Assembly (NCBI GenBank): GCA_026874595.1
Contig: CM049313.1
Span: 30,066,008 to 30,130,007, forward strand
From: Sipunculus nudus
Lineage: Eukaryota > Annelida > Sipuncula > Golfingiida > Sipunculidae
Direction: 5' to 3'
Length of the DNA: 64,000 nucleotides
Shown: piece after piece, positions 10,701-20,306 of the stretch
How positions within the stretch are numbered: position 1 is the stretch's first letter
Layout: the number at the start of each line of letters is the position of its first letter
Program-made: the position numbers and the translations under genes
Notes under the pieces: model-generated
What the model saw: the letters and a program-made list of their open reading frames with translations, nothing else
The model's database searches: none
What the model was told of the DNA's origin: nothing

Positions 10701-11885
10701 TATATATCAGCATGTGAGACATGTAGTAAGTACTCGATTTCACAACAGAAAGAAACCATGATATCCCATGAGCTGACTGCTCGTCCATGGGAAAAGATAG
10801 GGGTTGACCTATTTGATATAAAGGGGCAAAATTACCTAGTGACAGTAGACTACTTCAGCAACTTTTTTGAAGTCGACTACCTCAAAAGCACAAAATCGAC
10901 ATATGTCATCAAAAAGCTCAAGGCACATTTTGCCAGGTACGGATCCCCCACAGTTCTGATTAGTGACAATGGCCCACAGTTCCGGTGTGGTGAGTTTGAC
11001 ATGTTCATGCAGACCTGGGACATAGAACATAGAACAAGTAGCCCAGGGCATCCACAAGCAAATGGAATGGCAGAATCGGCTGTCAAAATGGCCAAACGCT
11101 TAATTAAGAGAGCACTGGACAGTGGGAATGACCCACATTTGGCTCTCCTTGATCACAGGAACACGCCCACACAGGACTCGGGACTAAGCCCCGCACAAAG
11201 AATGTTGGGACGTAGAACCCGAACACTATTACCCATGAAAGCTGATCTGCTAAAACCAAAAAGAATTGACGCACATCTAGTCAAACAGAATAAACTCCTC
11301 AGAAATACAAGAAGTGAATGGTACTACAATAGGAAGGCCAGAGATCTAGAGCCATTGCAAGAAGGTGATAAAGTACGTCTCAAACCAATGGTCCTTGGAA
11401 AGAAAACCTGGTACAGTGGTGTTGTGAATAAGAGACTTGATGATCGTTCATATGAGATCGAAAGTGAACTAGGCTTACTGCGCCGGAATCGAGCACACAT
11501 AAGAAAAACTAAGGAACCCCCTAAGCCCTTCAATAACAACACTGCCAGTGTAACAGGAGATGTCGGGTTCAGTCACAAATCATCAGACTGTATGTCCAAA
11601 AAAACTAAAGGTGATGCTAGGTTTGAAGATAAAAGCCAGCCAAGTAGTCATCCCCACAATGTCGACACACAAGCAGACACTGGCTGGGACAGCCTACAGT
11701 TACATGAAAACTCTCAGGTCACTGAGGGTACACAAGAGCCAACCTCAGCAATTTTGACTAAGCCACCCCTGACTAGTTCAGAACAAGCTAAAGCTAGAAT
11801 AGCAGTACCAACAGCATCACCTGTAGCGGTGAGACCAAGGAGACAAGTGAAACCACCAAAATACTTGGCAGATTTTGTGAAATAA
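7713..11885 (+). CDS. gag-pol: Gag-Pol polyprotein of Gypsy element 1
   Basis: The ORF encodes 1390 aa. I start it at the ATG at 7713, whose context CACCATGA is strong, rather than at the in-frame TTG at 7701. Order: Gag (about 1-225); two zinc knuckles (230-263, CX2C...H...C then CX2CX4HX4C); retroviral-type aspartic protease with DSGA (D329); reverse transcriptase with a VADD box in place of the usual YxDD (catalytic D603 and D604); RNase H (first D756); integrase with HHCC zinc finger (about 968-1004) and catalytic D1032, D1085 and E1121, spacing DD35E. A GPY/F-like module follows (about 1215-1265), then a polar tail. There is no stop or frameshift between Gag and Pol and no envelope gene. 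Every catalytic residue expected of the family is present, so the product is predicted functional. Confidence 0.95.
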   Translation: MSQANHRNPPQEATNAPMDDEPDFNLPKINPPNEFLPGDTPSDTSDRWKLWKQKWSNFCAISNVRKLPQGTKMAYFKHVAGDHILRELNAFEFEPGEDDDLDTVLSKLDQLYVGEVNETRERYLFGECTQQSTETVDQFVTNLRTLAKTCGFCKSCKDSLIRDRIIHGIRFDGYKDTQEELLKIRHLSLKQCVDICKGAEQTRAHMKTMIKAETTVHKIREQPKRRSQECQFCGKRHIMDKELCPAWGKTCSKCHGKNHFAIKCFQRSSSKRQKKRVHMIQSDHIENDTPSSDSEAESILSVHSGKHPLSKTVFANMEVGGRPVSFQVDSGASINVIPKHLVPDVPILPCNTTLEMWNNSKVNPLGKARLTIRNIKNKRKYNVEFIVVQDRLTPLLGKMVSEAMGLISINYENISAVSDITADYRDVFSDELGTLPGEVCLTVDKSIKPIAIPSCRVPVSQKKPVKSKLLELEQQGVIAKVETPTDWCSRMVTSTKKSGDLRICIDPMVLNTALQRELHPLPVMDDILPDIAKAKVFSRFDLKNGYWHCKLDEESSYVTTFQTPHGRYRWLRLPFGLAVSSEIFQKRLHTALENLPGVICVADDILVYGVGTTEADARHDHDEKLNRLLQRCRINGIKLNSAKTELRKSEITFLGHVITRDGLKADPNKVKAIKEMAAPSNITEVQRLLGMVNYLARFLPHLSNVLSPIRKLTNKDTDWMWGQEQRDAFAEVKRLVTSAPVLAYYDMEKPLIIQCDASKSGLGAVLLQDNRPLSYASRALTQAEMKYAQIEKEMLAIVFSLGRFHQYVFGRHVVIHTDHKPLLSITRKPLNMAPKRLQGMLMKAQQYDTSLEYRPGKEMYIADLLSRAHLNTTEGSETFELINMVSYLPIRKERLDRIKQATKDDEVMTMLTDTILSGWPESKTEVPSQLGPYYHARDEYTVQDGLIFKGDRVVVPHNLRGEMKRALHSSHMGVEACLRRARECIFWPLMNAEIREYISACETCSKYSISQQKETMISHELTARPWEKIGVDLFDIKGQNYLVTVDYFSNFFEVDYLKSTKSTYVIKKLKAHFARYGSPTVLISDNGPQFRCGEFDMFMQTWDIEHRTSSPGHPQANGMAESAVKMAKRLIKRALDSGNDPHLALLDHRNTPTQDSGLSPAQRMLGRRTRTLLPMKADLLKPKRIDAHLVKQNKLLRNTRSEWYYNRKARDLEPLQEGDKVRLKPMVLGKKTWYSGVVNKRLDDRSYEIESELGLLRRNRAHIRKTKEPPKPFNNNTASVTGDVGFSHKSSDCMSKKTKGDARFEDKSQPSSHPHNVDTQADTGWDSLQLHENSQVTEGTQEPTSAILTKPPLTSSEQAKARIAVPTASPVAVRPRRQVKPPKYLADFVK

Positions 11886-12239
11886 TTTTGCTGTGGTCAG
11901 GCCAGAATAATGCCATAGTAACAGCGAGGGTAGTCTACCCCAATGACCTGTTACTGACAACAGCATATCTATATCATGTGATAAGTACTTACACTGTTTA
12001 AGCATAAATAGACCCAAATGAACACAATTACATTGAGGACAGTATATATTATATTTAATGTCAGAGTCGAGGCATCTGACACTGAGTGCACAAAACAAGT
12101 AATTGCAATGTTCACAACTATAGACAGTTTAGTATAAGTAAGATCAACAGTGTTAATTTGCCAATATAGACATTTCTTCATGAACACATTACAGCTGTAA
12201 GGTTTTGTGTGTATCGGTCATTTAATTTCTTTCTTTTTC
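11886..12239 (+). other. 3' untranslated part of Gypsy element 1
   Basis: About 350 bp lie between the Gag-Pol stop and the purine tract. No env-like ORF or membrane segment is seen. The minus-strand ORFs here have no domain and are not supported. Confidence 0.7.
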
Positions 12240-12251
12240 AAAAGGGGAACA
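12240..12251 (+). promoter_or_regulatory. Polypurine tract of Gypsy element 1
   Basis: The run AAAAGGGGAACA lies directly before the right LTR and follows a T-rich stretch. This is the expected plus-strand primer position. Confidence 0.8.
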
Positions 12252-12427
12252 TGTTTAATGATGGCTTGTAGATGCTGCCATCTACAGGCATTGAGATGTA
12301 CTATTTTGGATGCTCCACCAGGGGGCGCCAGTTTCATGTGGATTAAAAGTATGGCTGAATCCTCCTGCACGTGTTGGAGTTTGACTTGAGTGTAACTCAA
12401 TCATATGGACTGTGTGAGTTTGAAACA
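12252..12427 (+). repeat. 3' LTR of Gypsy element 1
   Basis: This 176-bp copy is indistinguishable from 7380-7555. It is followed by the target duplication GTCAT. Confidence 0.95.
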
Positions 12428-12432
12428 GTCAT

Positions 12433-13046
12433 CTTTAATTTTTTGATGAAACTGCACCCTATGTCATAGACAAATATTTTAATAACTGTTACTTTGTTGT
12501 TTTTCAAATTTGTTCTGCTAGACTTGAACGAGATTTGTAAATTTTAACCAACCGCTCAGGTGTCAAGGCTGATGTCAGTGATGAGAGGGGTCAGCTGATT
12601 CGTTCTCTGACACCAGCCGTATCGAGCAGAAACGGGCGCAAATTCATCAAACTTCTCAATTTTATATTTAAAAAATCTCTGAAGTCTACATATGTACACT
12701 TTTAACCTTAGGGTGCTTTCTTGGTAAAATTAATACTGTTTGAAGCCTGGTGCGATATACGGCTGAAGTGCCGGTTCCACGTGTATAAGAAGCACGCTTT
12801 TTCGGTTTAATGTCCTACCTAGCAACCGTATCCAAGGTGGGCGGAGCTAACTAGTCCATGCCGTCACGTCAATTGCCCCGCAGTTGCCTTGGTTGCCTTG
12901 TTTGCTTGGTTCCTCATTGATCAACCGGTTTTCCGTTGTTCCTATTGTTTTCATTCGGACAATGACACGGACCGCGACGCGAACCCTGCCAAGCCTCAGT
13001 CTCGTGACATAGAGAACTTGTCAGTATTCGTTCTCTGCTTGGCAGG
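12433..13046 (+). promoter_or_regulatory. Promoter-like GC-rich segment ending in a hairpin and a possible splice donor
   Basis: This segment is less AT-rich than its surroundings. It contains a GC box (gtgggcggagc, about 12837) and tandem 'gttgccttg' words, and it ends in GGCAG|GTAAGG, which matches a 5' splice site. From 12985 to 13046 the ends CCTGCCAAGC and GCTTGGCAGG pair, as do the inner words AGAGAAC and GTTCTCT, forming a long imperfect hairpin. The only reading frame (from the ATG near 12961) is 16 codons. It may be a host promoter with a first exon, or part of an LTR. I cannot decide which. Confidence 0.3.
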
Positions 13047-13387
13047 TAAGGACCGTTTTTACTAAACTCTTAAACTGCGATAAACTCTATCATTTAGCCA
13101 ATTCATAACTTTCAGTATATCACGTACGTACTATCATGTAAACTGTATATTCCATATTCTAATTGCACACGTTACTGGTAAATTCATACTTGTTGTATGC
13201 ATGGATATTTGTATTCATGGCAATATGCAACGATATCTTAAAATGTGGTTCCTAAATATATGGGCTCATTTGTATAATATGTATAATGTGTTTTCTTGTG
13301 TAATGAATACCAAGAAATGTGCAAATGTATATCCATGCCATTTATTGTATTTTTGCACCATATAGAAATGTTTATATGAAATGTTTA

Positions 13388-13543
13388 ATGTCAGTATTCG
13401 TTCTCTGCTTGGCAGGGACTCCGGCTTGGAGGACTCCAGATTTGTATATATATACGGCTGAATAAACACTTTTATATATATACATCGCCTTGCCTCGCTT
13501 TTCACTCACGCCGGGTGACTTTGGCTCTTGCCGGGAACACCCG

Positions 13544-13553
<10 letters not shown>
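13388..13553 (+). mobile_element. LTR-like fragment sharing 28 bp with the upstream hairpin
   Basis: It begins TGTCAGTATTCG and its first 28 bp repeat 13019-13046 exactly, the right half of the hairpin. It then carries a TATA-like run (gtatatatatacgg) and an AATAAA (about 13461) before GC-richer text and a TA microsatellite. These signals look like an LTR promoter and polyadenylation site. No mate LTR, primer site or target duplication was found. Confidence 0.3.

Positions 13554-13611
<58 letters not shown>
13554..13611. repeat. (TA)n microsatellite
   Basis: An uninterrupted TA run of nearly 60 bp. The 64-codon plus-strand ORF across it is an artefact. Confidence 0.95.
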
Positions 13612-13613
<2 letters not shown>

Positions 13614-14870
13614 CTGATGAAAATAAGCAGGAAATAAAAAAAAGCAGGCAAAGTTACCTTCTATTATGGTACATATTTGTGTGATTAATGAAACAATTGT
13701 AAGATTATGAAGATTATATATAATAATATTTTTGTGTATAAATTAATTATTGCATGAAAATTTCTTTATTATTTTTATTTTAAGTTTCTTGTGTGTGTAT
13801 ACATATAACATGTGTCCCTTTTTTTCCATTTTTTACAGTTAAATCTCCTAATATACTATTTTACAATACATACATGCAATTCTCACATATTTTATAATAT
13901 GATGCTTCACATATATTAAGTTTATAAAATTAAGTCAAATAAAATGTTTAATAAAACTGGAAATAAATTTTAATTTTAAACAATAATAACTGCTGTGAAT
14001 TCATTTAAGGGTTTATTTTGATTTCTGTGATAAAGAAAAGGCCTATACTCCTTAAAGTAGGGTCATGACTTTAATAATTTAATATAATTAAAAGAGACCT
14101 TGATCTTGTATAAATCCACATATTGTGAAAATAACACCGAGCATGAATTAGATTTTTCAAGAAGGGTGGTAGAGATGGTTAAAATGTTCTGAACAAACAC
14201 CAGGATAAAGTAAATTCACAGATAAATTTGAAAACTGGTGCCCTTAACCATCACCTAAAGATAAAATCAGCTTAAATACAGGATTTTGTGAACATTACTA
14301 TTTTTTTAGTACTTTCTGCTTTCAAAATTATCACTCTTATAACCCTGAAGGTTTGAAAACTTGAAATTTACCTCAGTGACTTGGTGCCAAAATGAGAACA
14401 ACTGCTGTATCAATGAGTGGGCATAAATGTTAAAAATTACTCAATATTTTTCACTTAGTAATTCTTTACAGCCCCTTTTATGCACCTCTTTTATGTAACA
14501 TTTGTTAGATGTAGGACTGTAAACCTAACTGACAATGTTACAATATACAGTGATTAAAAATTGAATTTTGCATGATGTTTAATATGTGGTTACATTCATA
14601 TTAGTAAGCTTTACTTGCACCTCACTCATTCTAAAGTTAAATTTTCTAAAATCAGGGAGTAAAGCCTACAGCTGAAGGTAAATTAACTTATATCAAGTAA
14701 CTTTTTCTAAACTGTAGGTATTTTTACTTATTTACCAAAGAGATGGGCTTCATTCTTGTGATTTAAGGATTAATTTCTAGGTACTTCCTTGTTTTAAGTC
14801 AATTTTACTTGTTTCAAGTGAAAATAACTAATATTAATCCTTAGATAAGAAAATTATTTTTGGCAGTGTG
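13612..14870. other. Unassigned very AT-rich DNA
   Basis: No gene, RNA or clear repeat is recognised in about 1.26 kb. No ORF longer than 60 codons is present. Confidence 0.5.
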
Positions 14871-14874
14871 CTTA

Positions 14875-16135
14875 CAGGGAAAAACGTGCCATTGCCAAAG
14901 TTGGACAAAATTTAAGGTACTGACTTTTTATTCATGCTAATAACTTACAAAATTCAGATCTATTTTTGGGTAAACAATTGAATCTGGATTAAAAAAAGTT
15001 ATATTCCTGAAAAAAAGTCTCAAGCTTCAGCAATTCTCATCTTAGGTGAGTAAATATATTTCTTGATTTTTTAAAAAGTGCATTTTGTTTGGGCCCATAA
15101 CTTAAAATTTATGCAATACTGACATCATTTCTGGCATGTGCATAGCGAATGTATAGAAAAATATGTATATCATATATGATCAAAGTCAGATCAGTGGTTT
15201 TGATATTAGACAGTCTTAAAGTGTAACAATGGGTTTTTAATCGAAAAATGATGTTTTTCATTAATATCTCGAAGGAATTGAAACCTAGTGACCAAATTCT
15301 TGGCATGATGGGGGATTTTGGAGACATCTAACTGTATGCCAAATTTAAGGAACTTAGAGTTGAAGCTCGGGAGATGAGCTCTAGCAAACTGCATAACACT
15401 AGCTTGATGTAAACAATTTGTGACATGGTGCTTGAAAACTTGAATAAAATCTACATTTTTTGTTCAACTGGTTTCAAATTTTTGTTGTAAACAGTTGAGA
15501 TGCTAAAAAAACATGCTTTGAAAAGTAAATCCACAGCAGTTACAGGAAAAAAACGTGCCATGGTCAAAACTGGGAAAAGTTTAAGGTACCATTTTATTAT
15601 TTTTGCTAATATTTTAAAAAATTTAAAAGATTTTGATCTAATTTTGGGTATACAATTTAATTTTGATTAATAAAAGTAATATTACTGGAAAAAAGTGCTT
15701 AGCTTTAACAAGTTTTCTGTTAAGTGATCAAATTTCTTTCCTGATTATTTACAAAATGCATTATGTTTGGGCCCTTAATTTATATAAATTATATAATACA
15801 GACCTAACTTCTGGCATGTACATAGGAACTATATAGAGGATTATTTATGGTAAATATGAGGAAAAACAGATGAGTGGTTTTGATATTAGGCAGTCCTGAA
15901 GTGTGAAAATAGGGTTTTAATTAAAAATTGAGGTTTTTCCTTAATTTCTCAAAGGAACAAAGTCGCAAAGACCCAGTTTTCTGCTTGGTAGGAGATCTTT
16001 TGCAGGGGACATCTAACATAATGCCAAATTTTGGATTCCTAGGTCTTACCATTTCAAAACGTGCCACATCTACGGACAGACGGACAATCGACCACAACTA
16101 TAGCTCAGATGACTTATAGTCAGCTGAGCTAAAAA
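14875..16135 (+). mobile_element. Satellite-cored element with two ~0.66-kb units and a family-B hairpin end
   Basis: Two tandem units start with 'aaaacgtgccat' near 14881 and 15550. The second is shortened. Shared landmarks include 'gtttgggccc', 'cttctggcatgt' and 'gtggttttgatatta'. The right end carries the 'gacagacggacaa' spacer and then the hairpin AGCTCAGATGACT...AGTCAGCTGAGCT (16101-16129) followed by A residues. The same terminus ends family B at 37609. The left terminus was not found and no protein is encoded. Confidence 0.6.
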
Positions 16136-16191
16136 ACTCTCCCATAATTTTTACATTATACTGCTCACAATGTTGTTCAGTGGTATTAGTT

Positions 16192-16206
16192 GGGGGGGGG
16201 GGGGGG
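16192..16206. repeat. G15 homopolymer
   Basis: Fifteen consecutive G residues in otherwise AT-rich DNA. Confidence 0.9.
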
Positions 16207-16276
16207 TTATTAAAACAAGAAAAGGAATGCATAAGGAGTTGCAAGTCTATGGCACAATACAAAGTTATTCAGCACG

Positions 16277-17990
16277 GTAGTCGACCAGATGGCCGAAACC
16301 CAGAATGCCGAAACCCAGAATACCGAACCCAGAATGCCGAAGCCCATCTTGCCAAAAAAGAAAATAAATAATAGCAAGTAATGTGATTATTGCACAGTAA
16401 AGTGATAAGTCCGTTGTATGTTGAGGTATTTTATTAACAAAATTTGATACCATCCTTTAATATTTGCAATTATTTAACGGTAATTTATTTGGCATGTCAG
16501 CAGCGGCACTACTATAATATCGGCATTACAATCCGGTCCCACTAAGTGTCCCTGGCTATATATGACCCTCGTTTTGCAGGTATAGTCAGACTAACTGATT
16601 TTCATGAAGAAGGTTATATCTTGGGTCACATTTATGCTTCTTTTGAACTATTTTTTTTTTAATTTACACATCGTTCAACTGCATATTAGCCAACTTGGCG
16701 GCGGTCGCGTGGGGAACTCACGGCAGCGTGGCGACACACGGAAATCGGCAAGGAAACCCGCCGGACGACACTGGACCCGTAATCCCTCGTTGAAATAGCA
16801 AGGAAACCCCCGAGGGTTATATAGACCTCCCCCCTGGTTTGGAAGATTAAAAATTAAACCTGTCTTACAATACGCTATGATTAATACCGGTATGCATAAT
16901 TATTCGTATAATTAATAATAGCCAACAGTAAAACCGATACCGTCCGCATTGCTTTGAAAATATGACGAAAATATTTCAGTTAATTATGGAGAAACTCGGG
17001 TCTATTAAATATTTTAACGGAAATTTTTATTCCATAAATCAAAGATTTTTTTAAGTGAAAATTTTAGTGGGAGAATTTCAAAAGAACCAGATCTATGTGG
17101 GTCTAACAAAATTTACTTTGAAGAGAGCGAAGTCCAGTTTTGTTAATTAGCTAGTCAATTATGGGGGCCTCTACCGGGTGTGCGTATATTGTTGTAATAA
17201 CCATGTCCGGCTTTTGATTAGAATGATGTAGTTGGTCATAGCTAATTGAGCAGAAGCATATAAAAATCACATTTTTTCTCCAGTGAAAAATCAATTTTTA
17301 CATTTTTTTTTGTTTATGTTTAAATTAATACTTTAATCTGAACCTGATTTTATCTTTATTGTTTTTTACTATCTATGATATTTAACTGTCGTTATTCACA
17401 TTTGTATCGACGAGTTATGCTAAAATTGCACTGATATATGAAAGAACATCAGATATCGAATATGAATGCATACTGTTTATTATTTATTCATGTTAAAAAT
17501 ATTGGAACAACAAACAGTCTGAGCAGAAATAAAATGTGAAGTATGAATTATATGAATATTCCATAATGATTGAAATAGAGCCATAATACAAATAAGTTAC
17601 AATTATCCATATACACAAACACACGTGCAAGTGCACTTTATACGTCGTTCATTTATAATTTGCATGTTTATTAACAATTAAATTTTATTTTTAGAATCAA
17701 AGAGAATTATTTATCAACGCCACTCGTATTTTAAAATTAACTGTTTATGTTCCTTTGTTGATGTATATTATTTAATATGTTAACATAAAATTTATAATAG
17801 GCCTATATATGTTTTACAAATAAAATTGTGTTACACTTAATCCTGCACGAACACACACACATATGTCATATCAATATTACACCTTTATTTACATGTTAAT
17901 CAAGGAGCCTGTGCATCGTTATCAAACACAGAGCAATTATTTTTTTTAAATCATGTACATACAATCGACAAACCAAAATATGTTTTTGTA

Positions 17991-18038
<48 letters not shown>

Positions 18039-19218
18039 TTAAGGGAGAGAAACTTGAGAATTTTGCTGTATCGTATAAAGCTGTATATTCTGCGGACTCG
18101 GGACTAAGTAGAGATAATCATTCATACAGTAAATACTCCATATAGTGCTTGCGGAATAATTTTATAACAAACATACACATTTCACAAAGTATGCATTTAT
18201 AAACATACGAAATCTTATATTAATTGTTTTATTCTTTGCATAATATGTATGATTTTTATATACCTGTACTCAATTAACTGTGACCTGCTTCGTCACTCTA
18301 ATCAAACGCCAGAATAAGTTATTTAAAAAAAACAAACACAACCGGTAACGGGCCCCCATAATAGGCAAGCTAATTAGTAAAACAAACAGGCGTTCGCTCT
18401 CTTTGAAGAAATCTTGTTAGTCTTCTCAGTTCTGGTTTTATTACACACGTATATTTTTATGCAATTCTCCAACCTTTTTTTATTTATAGAAATATTTTCT
18501 GATAGAATTACGTAAAAATATCAATCAAGACCGAGAATTATCACTGGTAGTTTTTGCCTGCAATATTATGAACTAGTTATTGACGCGTGTCATTGATCAA
18601 CATATATATGCTAATGGTTACTAAGACAAAATGTGAAAAAAGTTACTGTCATTATGTAAAGAAAGTTCAAATGAGAAATGGATGGGCGAATGGACGGTAT
18701 GTAAGAGGTTTCCTTGATATTCCGCGAGGGATTACGGGTCCAATGTCGTAAGCCGGGTTTCCTTGCCGATTTCCGATTGCCGCTACGCTCCCGTGAGTTC
18801 CCCACGCGACCGTCTCCATCTTAGCTAATATGCAGTTGAACGATGAGTAAATAAAAAAAAAAATAGTTCCTAAAGAAGCATAAATGTGACACAAGATATA
18901 ACTTTCTTCATGAAAATCAGTTAGTCTGACTATACCTGCAAAATGAGGGATTAATAAAGCCAGGGACATTTAGCGGGACCGGGCTGTCATGCCGACATTA
19001 TCGTAGTGCCGAATAAATTACCGTTAATTATTTGAAAATATTAGGAGGATGGTATCAAATTTTGTTCAAGTACCTTAACAGACAATGTACTTATAACTTT
19101 ACTGCGCATTATTCACATTATTTCCTATTATTTATTTTCTTTTTCGGCAAGATGGGCTTCGGCATTTTGGGTATGTGAAAATTTGTTTCGGCATTCTGGG
19201 TTTCGGCCTATGGTCTAC
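16277..19218. mobile_element. 2.9-kb foldback element with long inverted arms
   Basis: The left arm (16277 to about 16800) is the diverged reverse complement of the right arm (about 18695-19218). Homology resumes inward at about 17115-17180 versus 18340-18415, so each arm approaches 0.9 kb. The tips (GTAG...GACCA...GGCCGAAACCCAGAAT) carry several copies of a 15-bp word GCCGAAACCCAGAAT, plausible transposase-binding sites. The paired ORFs at 16604 and 18667 are the same arm sequence read from opposite strands. No transposase is visible in the spacer. It looks like a non-autonomous DNA transposon with very long terminal inverted repeats. No target duplication was confirmed. Confidence 0.75.
17997..18035. 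repeat. (AG)n microsatellite
   Basis: A pure AG dinucleotide run of about 39 bp in the spacer of the foldback element. Confidence 0.95.
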
Positions 19219-19544
19219 ATTCATTCAGCACAACCCATTTTACAGACCGATCCATCCAGCCTTTCCTAAAATATTTAATGTTTCATGTGATTTTCACCAA
19301 AATGGACATATCCAAAATCACTCTCCAAGGTCATTACGCCAATTTGAATTTGCTTTGTCCTTTCAACCGTCTCTTTGCACATGCAAAATTTGAACAAGAT
19401 TTGTGAATTTTTTTTTTTAGTTAATTTGCTTGCAAGGATTCTGTGCAGTAGTGGCAGCAGCCCAACTTTACTGAAACCCGACTTCTGAGAATACAACAAT
19501 TGTTTATTTCCTAGCAGATATGAGGTCAATATGGCCAAGACTAA

Positions 19545-20304
19545 GTGCAAGTGATCAATTATGATTATAATAACTTTATGATTTTTTCAAAAAGTAATCA
19601 TGATTACAGCCACAATTACAAACCTTAATATTGTCAAAAGGCTACACGAGAATTGCATACTCTTACCTTTATTCATATTCATCAAAGAAAAAATACCTTG
19701 TGCAAAACACTAAAAGAGTAGTTAATCTCATCAAGATATGAAACACATGTAGTCAAGAGTCTGAAGGAAAACTATAAATGATTTACATCACTTCAAATGC
19801 TTGTTGCACTGTATTAACACAAGTCCCTCAAATTGTGCACCTGTGAGGCAACAGCACTCGGAGCAGAAAACTTGCCAGCTACACTGAACAGTCTTTCCAC
19901 TGGAGCTGATGTAGCTATATGGCATGTTACAGTAAGAAACTTTCCAGTAAGCTTGGACACATAATTCATCTAGCTTCACTCAGATACATCTGCTATTTAA
20001 GTATGCTTTGATGGCTGTCAGAAGTCAGAACAGCTGAATGATTGTCTCTGAAGGATGTTTTACATCAGTGGTAAACATGAAAGATAAAGTTTCAAGGGAG
20101 CATTAACCATAACTGTTAAAAATTGGGAAAAAAAAACAACAGTTATCAATGAAATCAAATGTAATTATCATGATTAAAATTATATTGGGAGCGTAATCAA
20201 TTTTGATTACACTTTCTTTGCCTTAAAAATAAATATAATCAATTACAATTACTTTTACGAAGTCTAAAGTGATCAAATAATGTAATTGATTATGATCACT
20301 GATT
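19545..20304 (-). mobile_element. Degenerate hAT-type transposon remnant
   Basis: The edges carry AT-rich words of the 'taattgattatgatcact' type in inverted orientation (about 19551 and 20280-20300), with several internal copies of 'gtaatcaattttgattac'-like text. Such ends are common in hAT elements. Between them lies a broken hAT transposase C-terminus, annotated separately. The element is internally deleted and decayed, and its exact tips are uncertain. Confidence 0.55.
19790..19925 (-). pseudogene. hAT transposase C-terminal dimerisation domain, broken
   Basis: Read on the minus strand, one frame gives TSAPVERLFSVAGKF, the hallmark of the hAT C-terminal dimerisation region. A neighbouring frame then gives CCLTGAQFEGLVLIQCNK, the usual continuation. 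The two pieces are separated by a frameshift, and the upstream catalytic region is absent. The copy is therefore inactive. The short 63-codon ORF covering the second piece is not an independent gene. Confidence 0.7.
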
Positions 20305-20306
20305 AA

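Larger units (their letters stand above)
7380..12427 (+). mobile_element. Gypsy element 1: complete Ty3/Gypsy LTR retrotransposon, Steamer-like layout
   Basis: This 5048-bp element has two 176-bp LTRs that appear identical base for base. It is flanked by a perfect 5-bp target duplication GTCAT (7375-7379 and 12428-12432). It contains a tRNA-Leu-type primer site directly after the left LTR, one uninterrupted Gag-Pol ORF, and a purine tract before the right LTR. Identical LTRs and an open ORF point to a recent insertion. Small size, a ~176-bp LTR, one fused Gag-Pol frame, a leucine-tRNA primer and the absence of env match what I recall of Steamer, the Mag-lineage element amplified in clam leukemia. 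That grouping is an inference that needs a tree. Nothing is broken in the copy as read. Confidence 0.95.

Noticed and set aside
8039-11542. Minus-strand ORFs of 70-118 codons inside Gypsy 1 and plus-strand ORFs inside Gypsy 2
   Set aside because: Shadows of the Gag-Pol frame. None shows a domain of its own.
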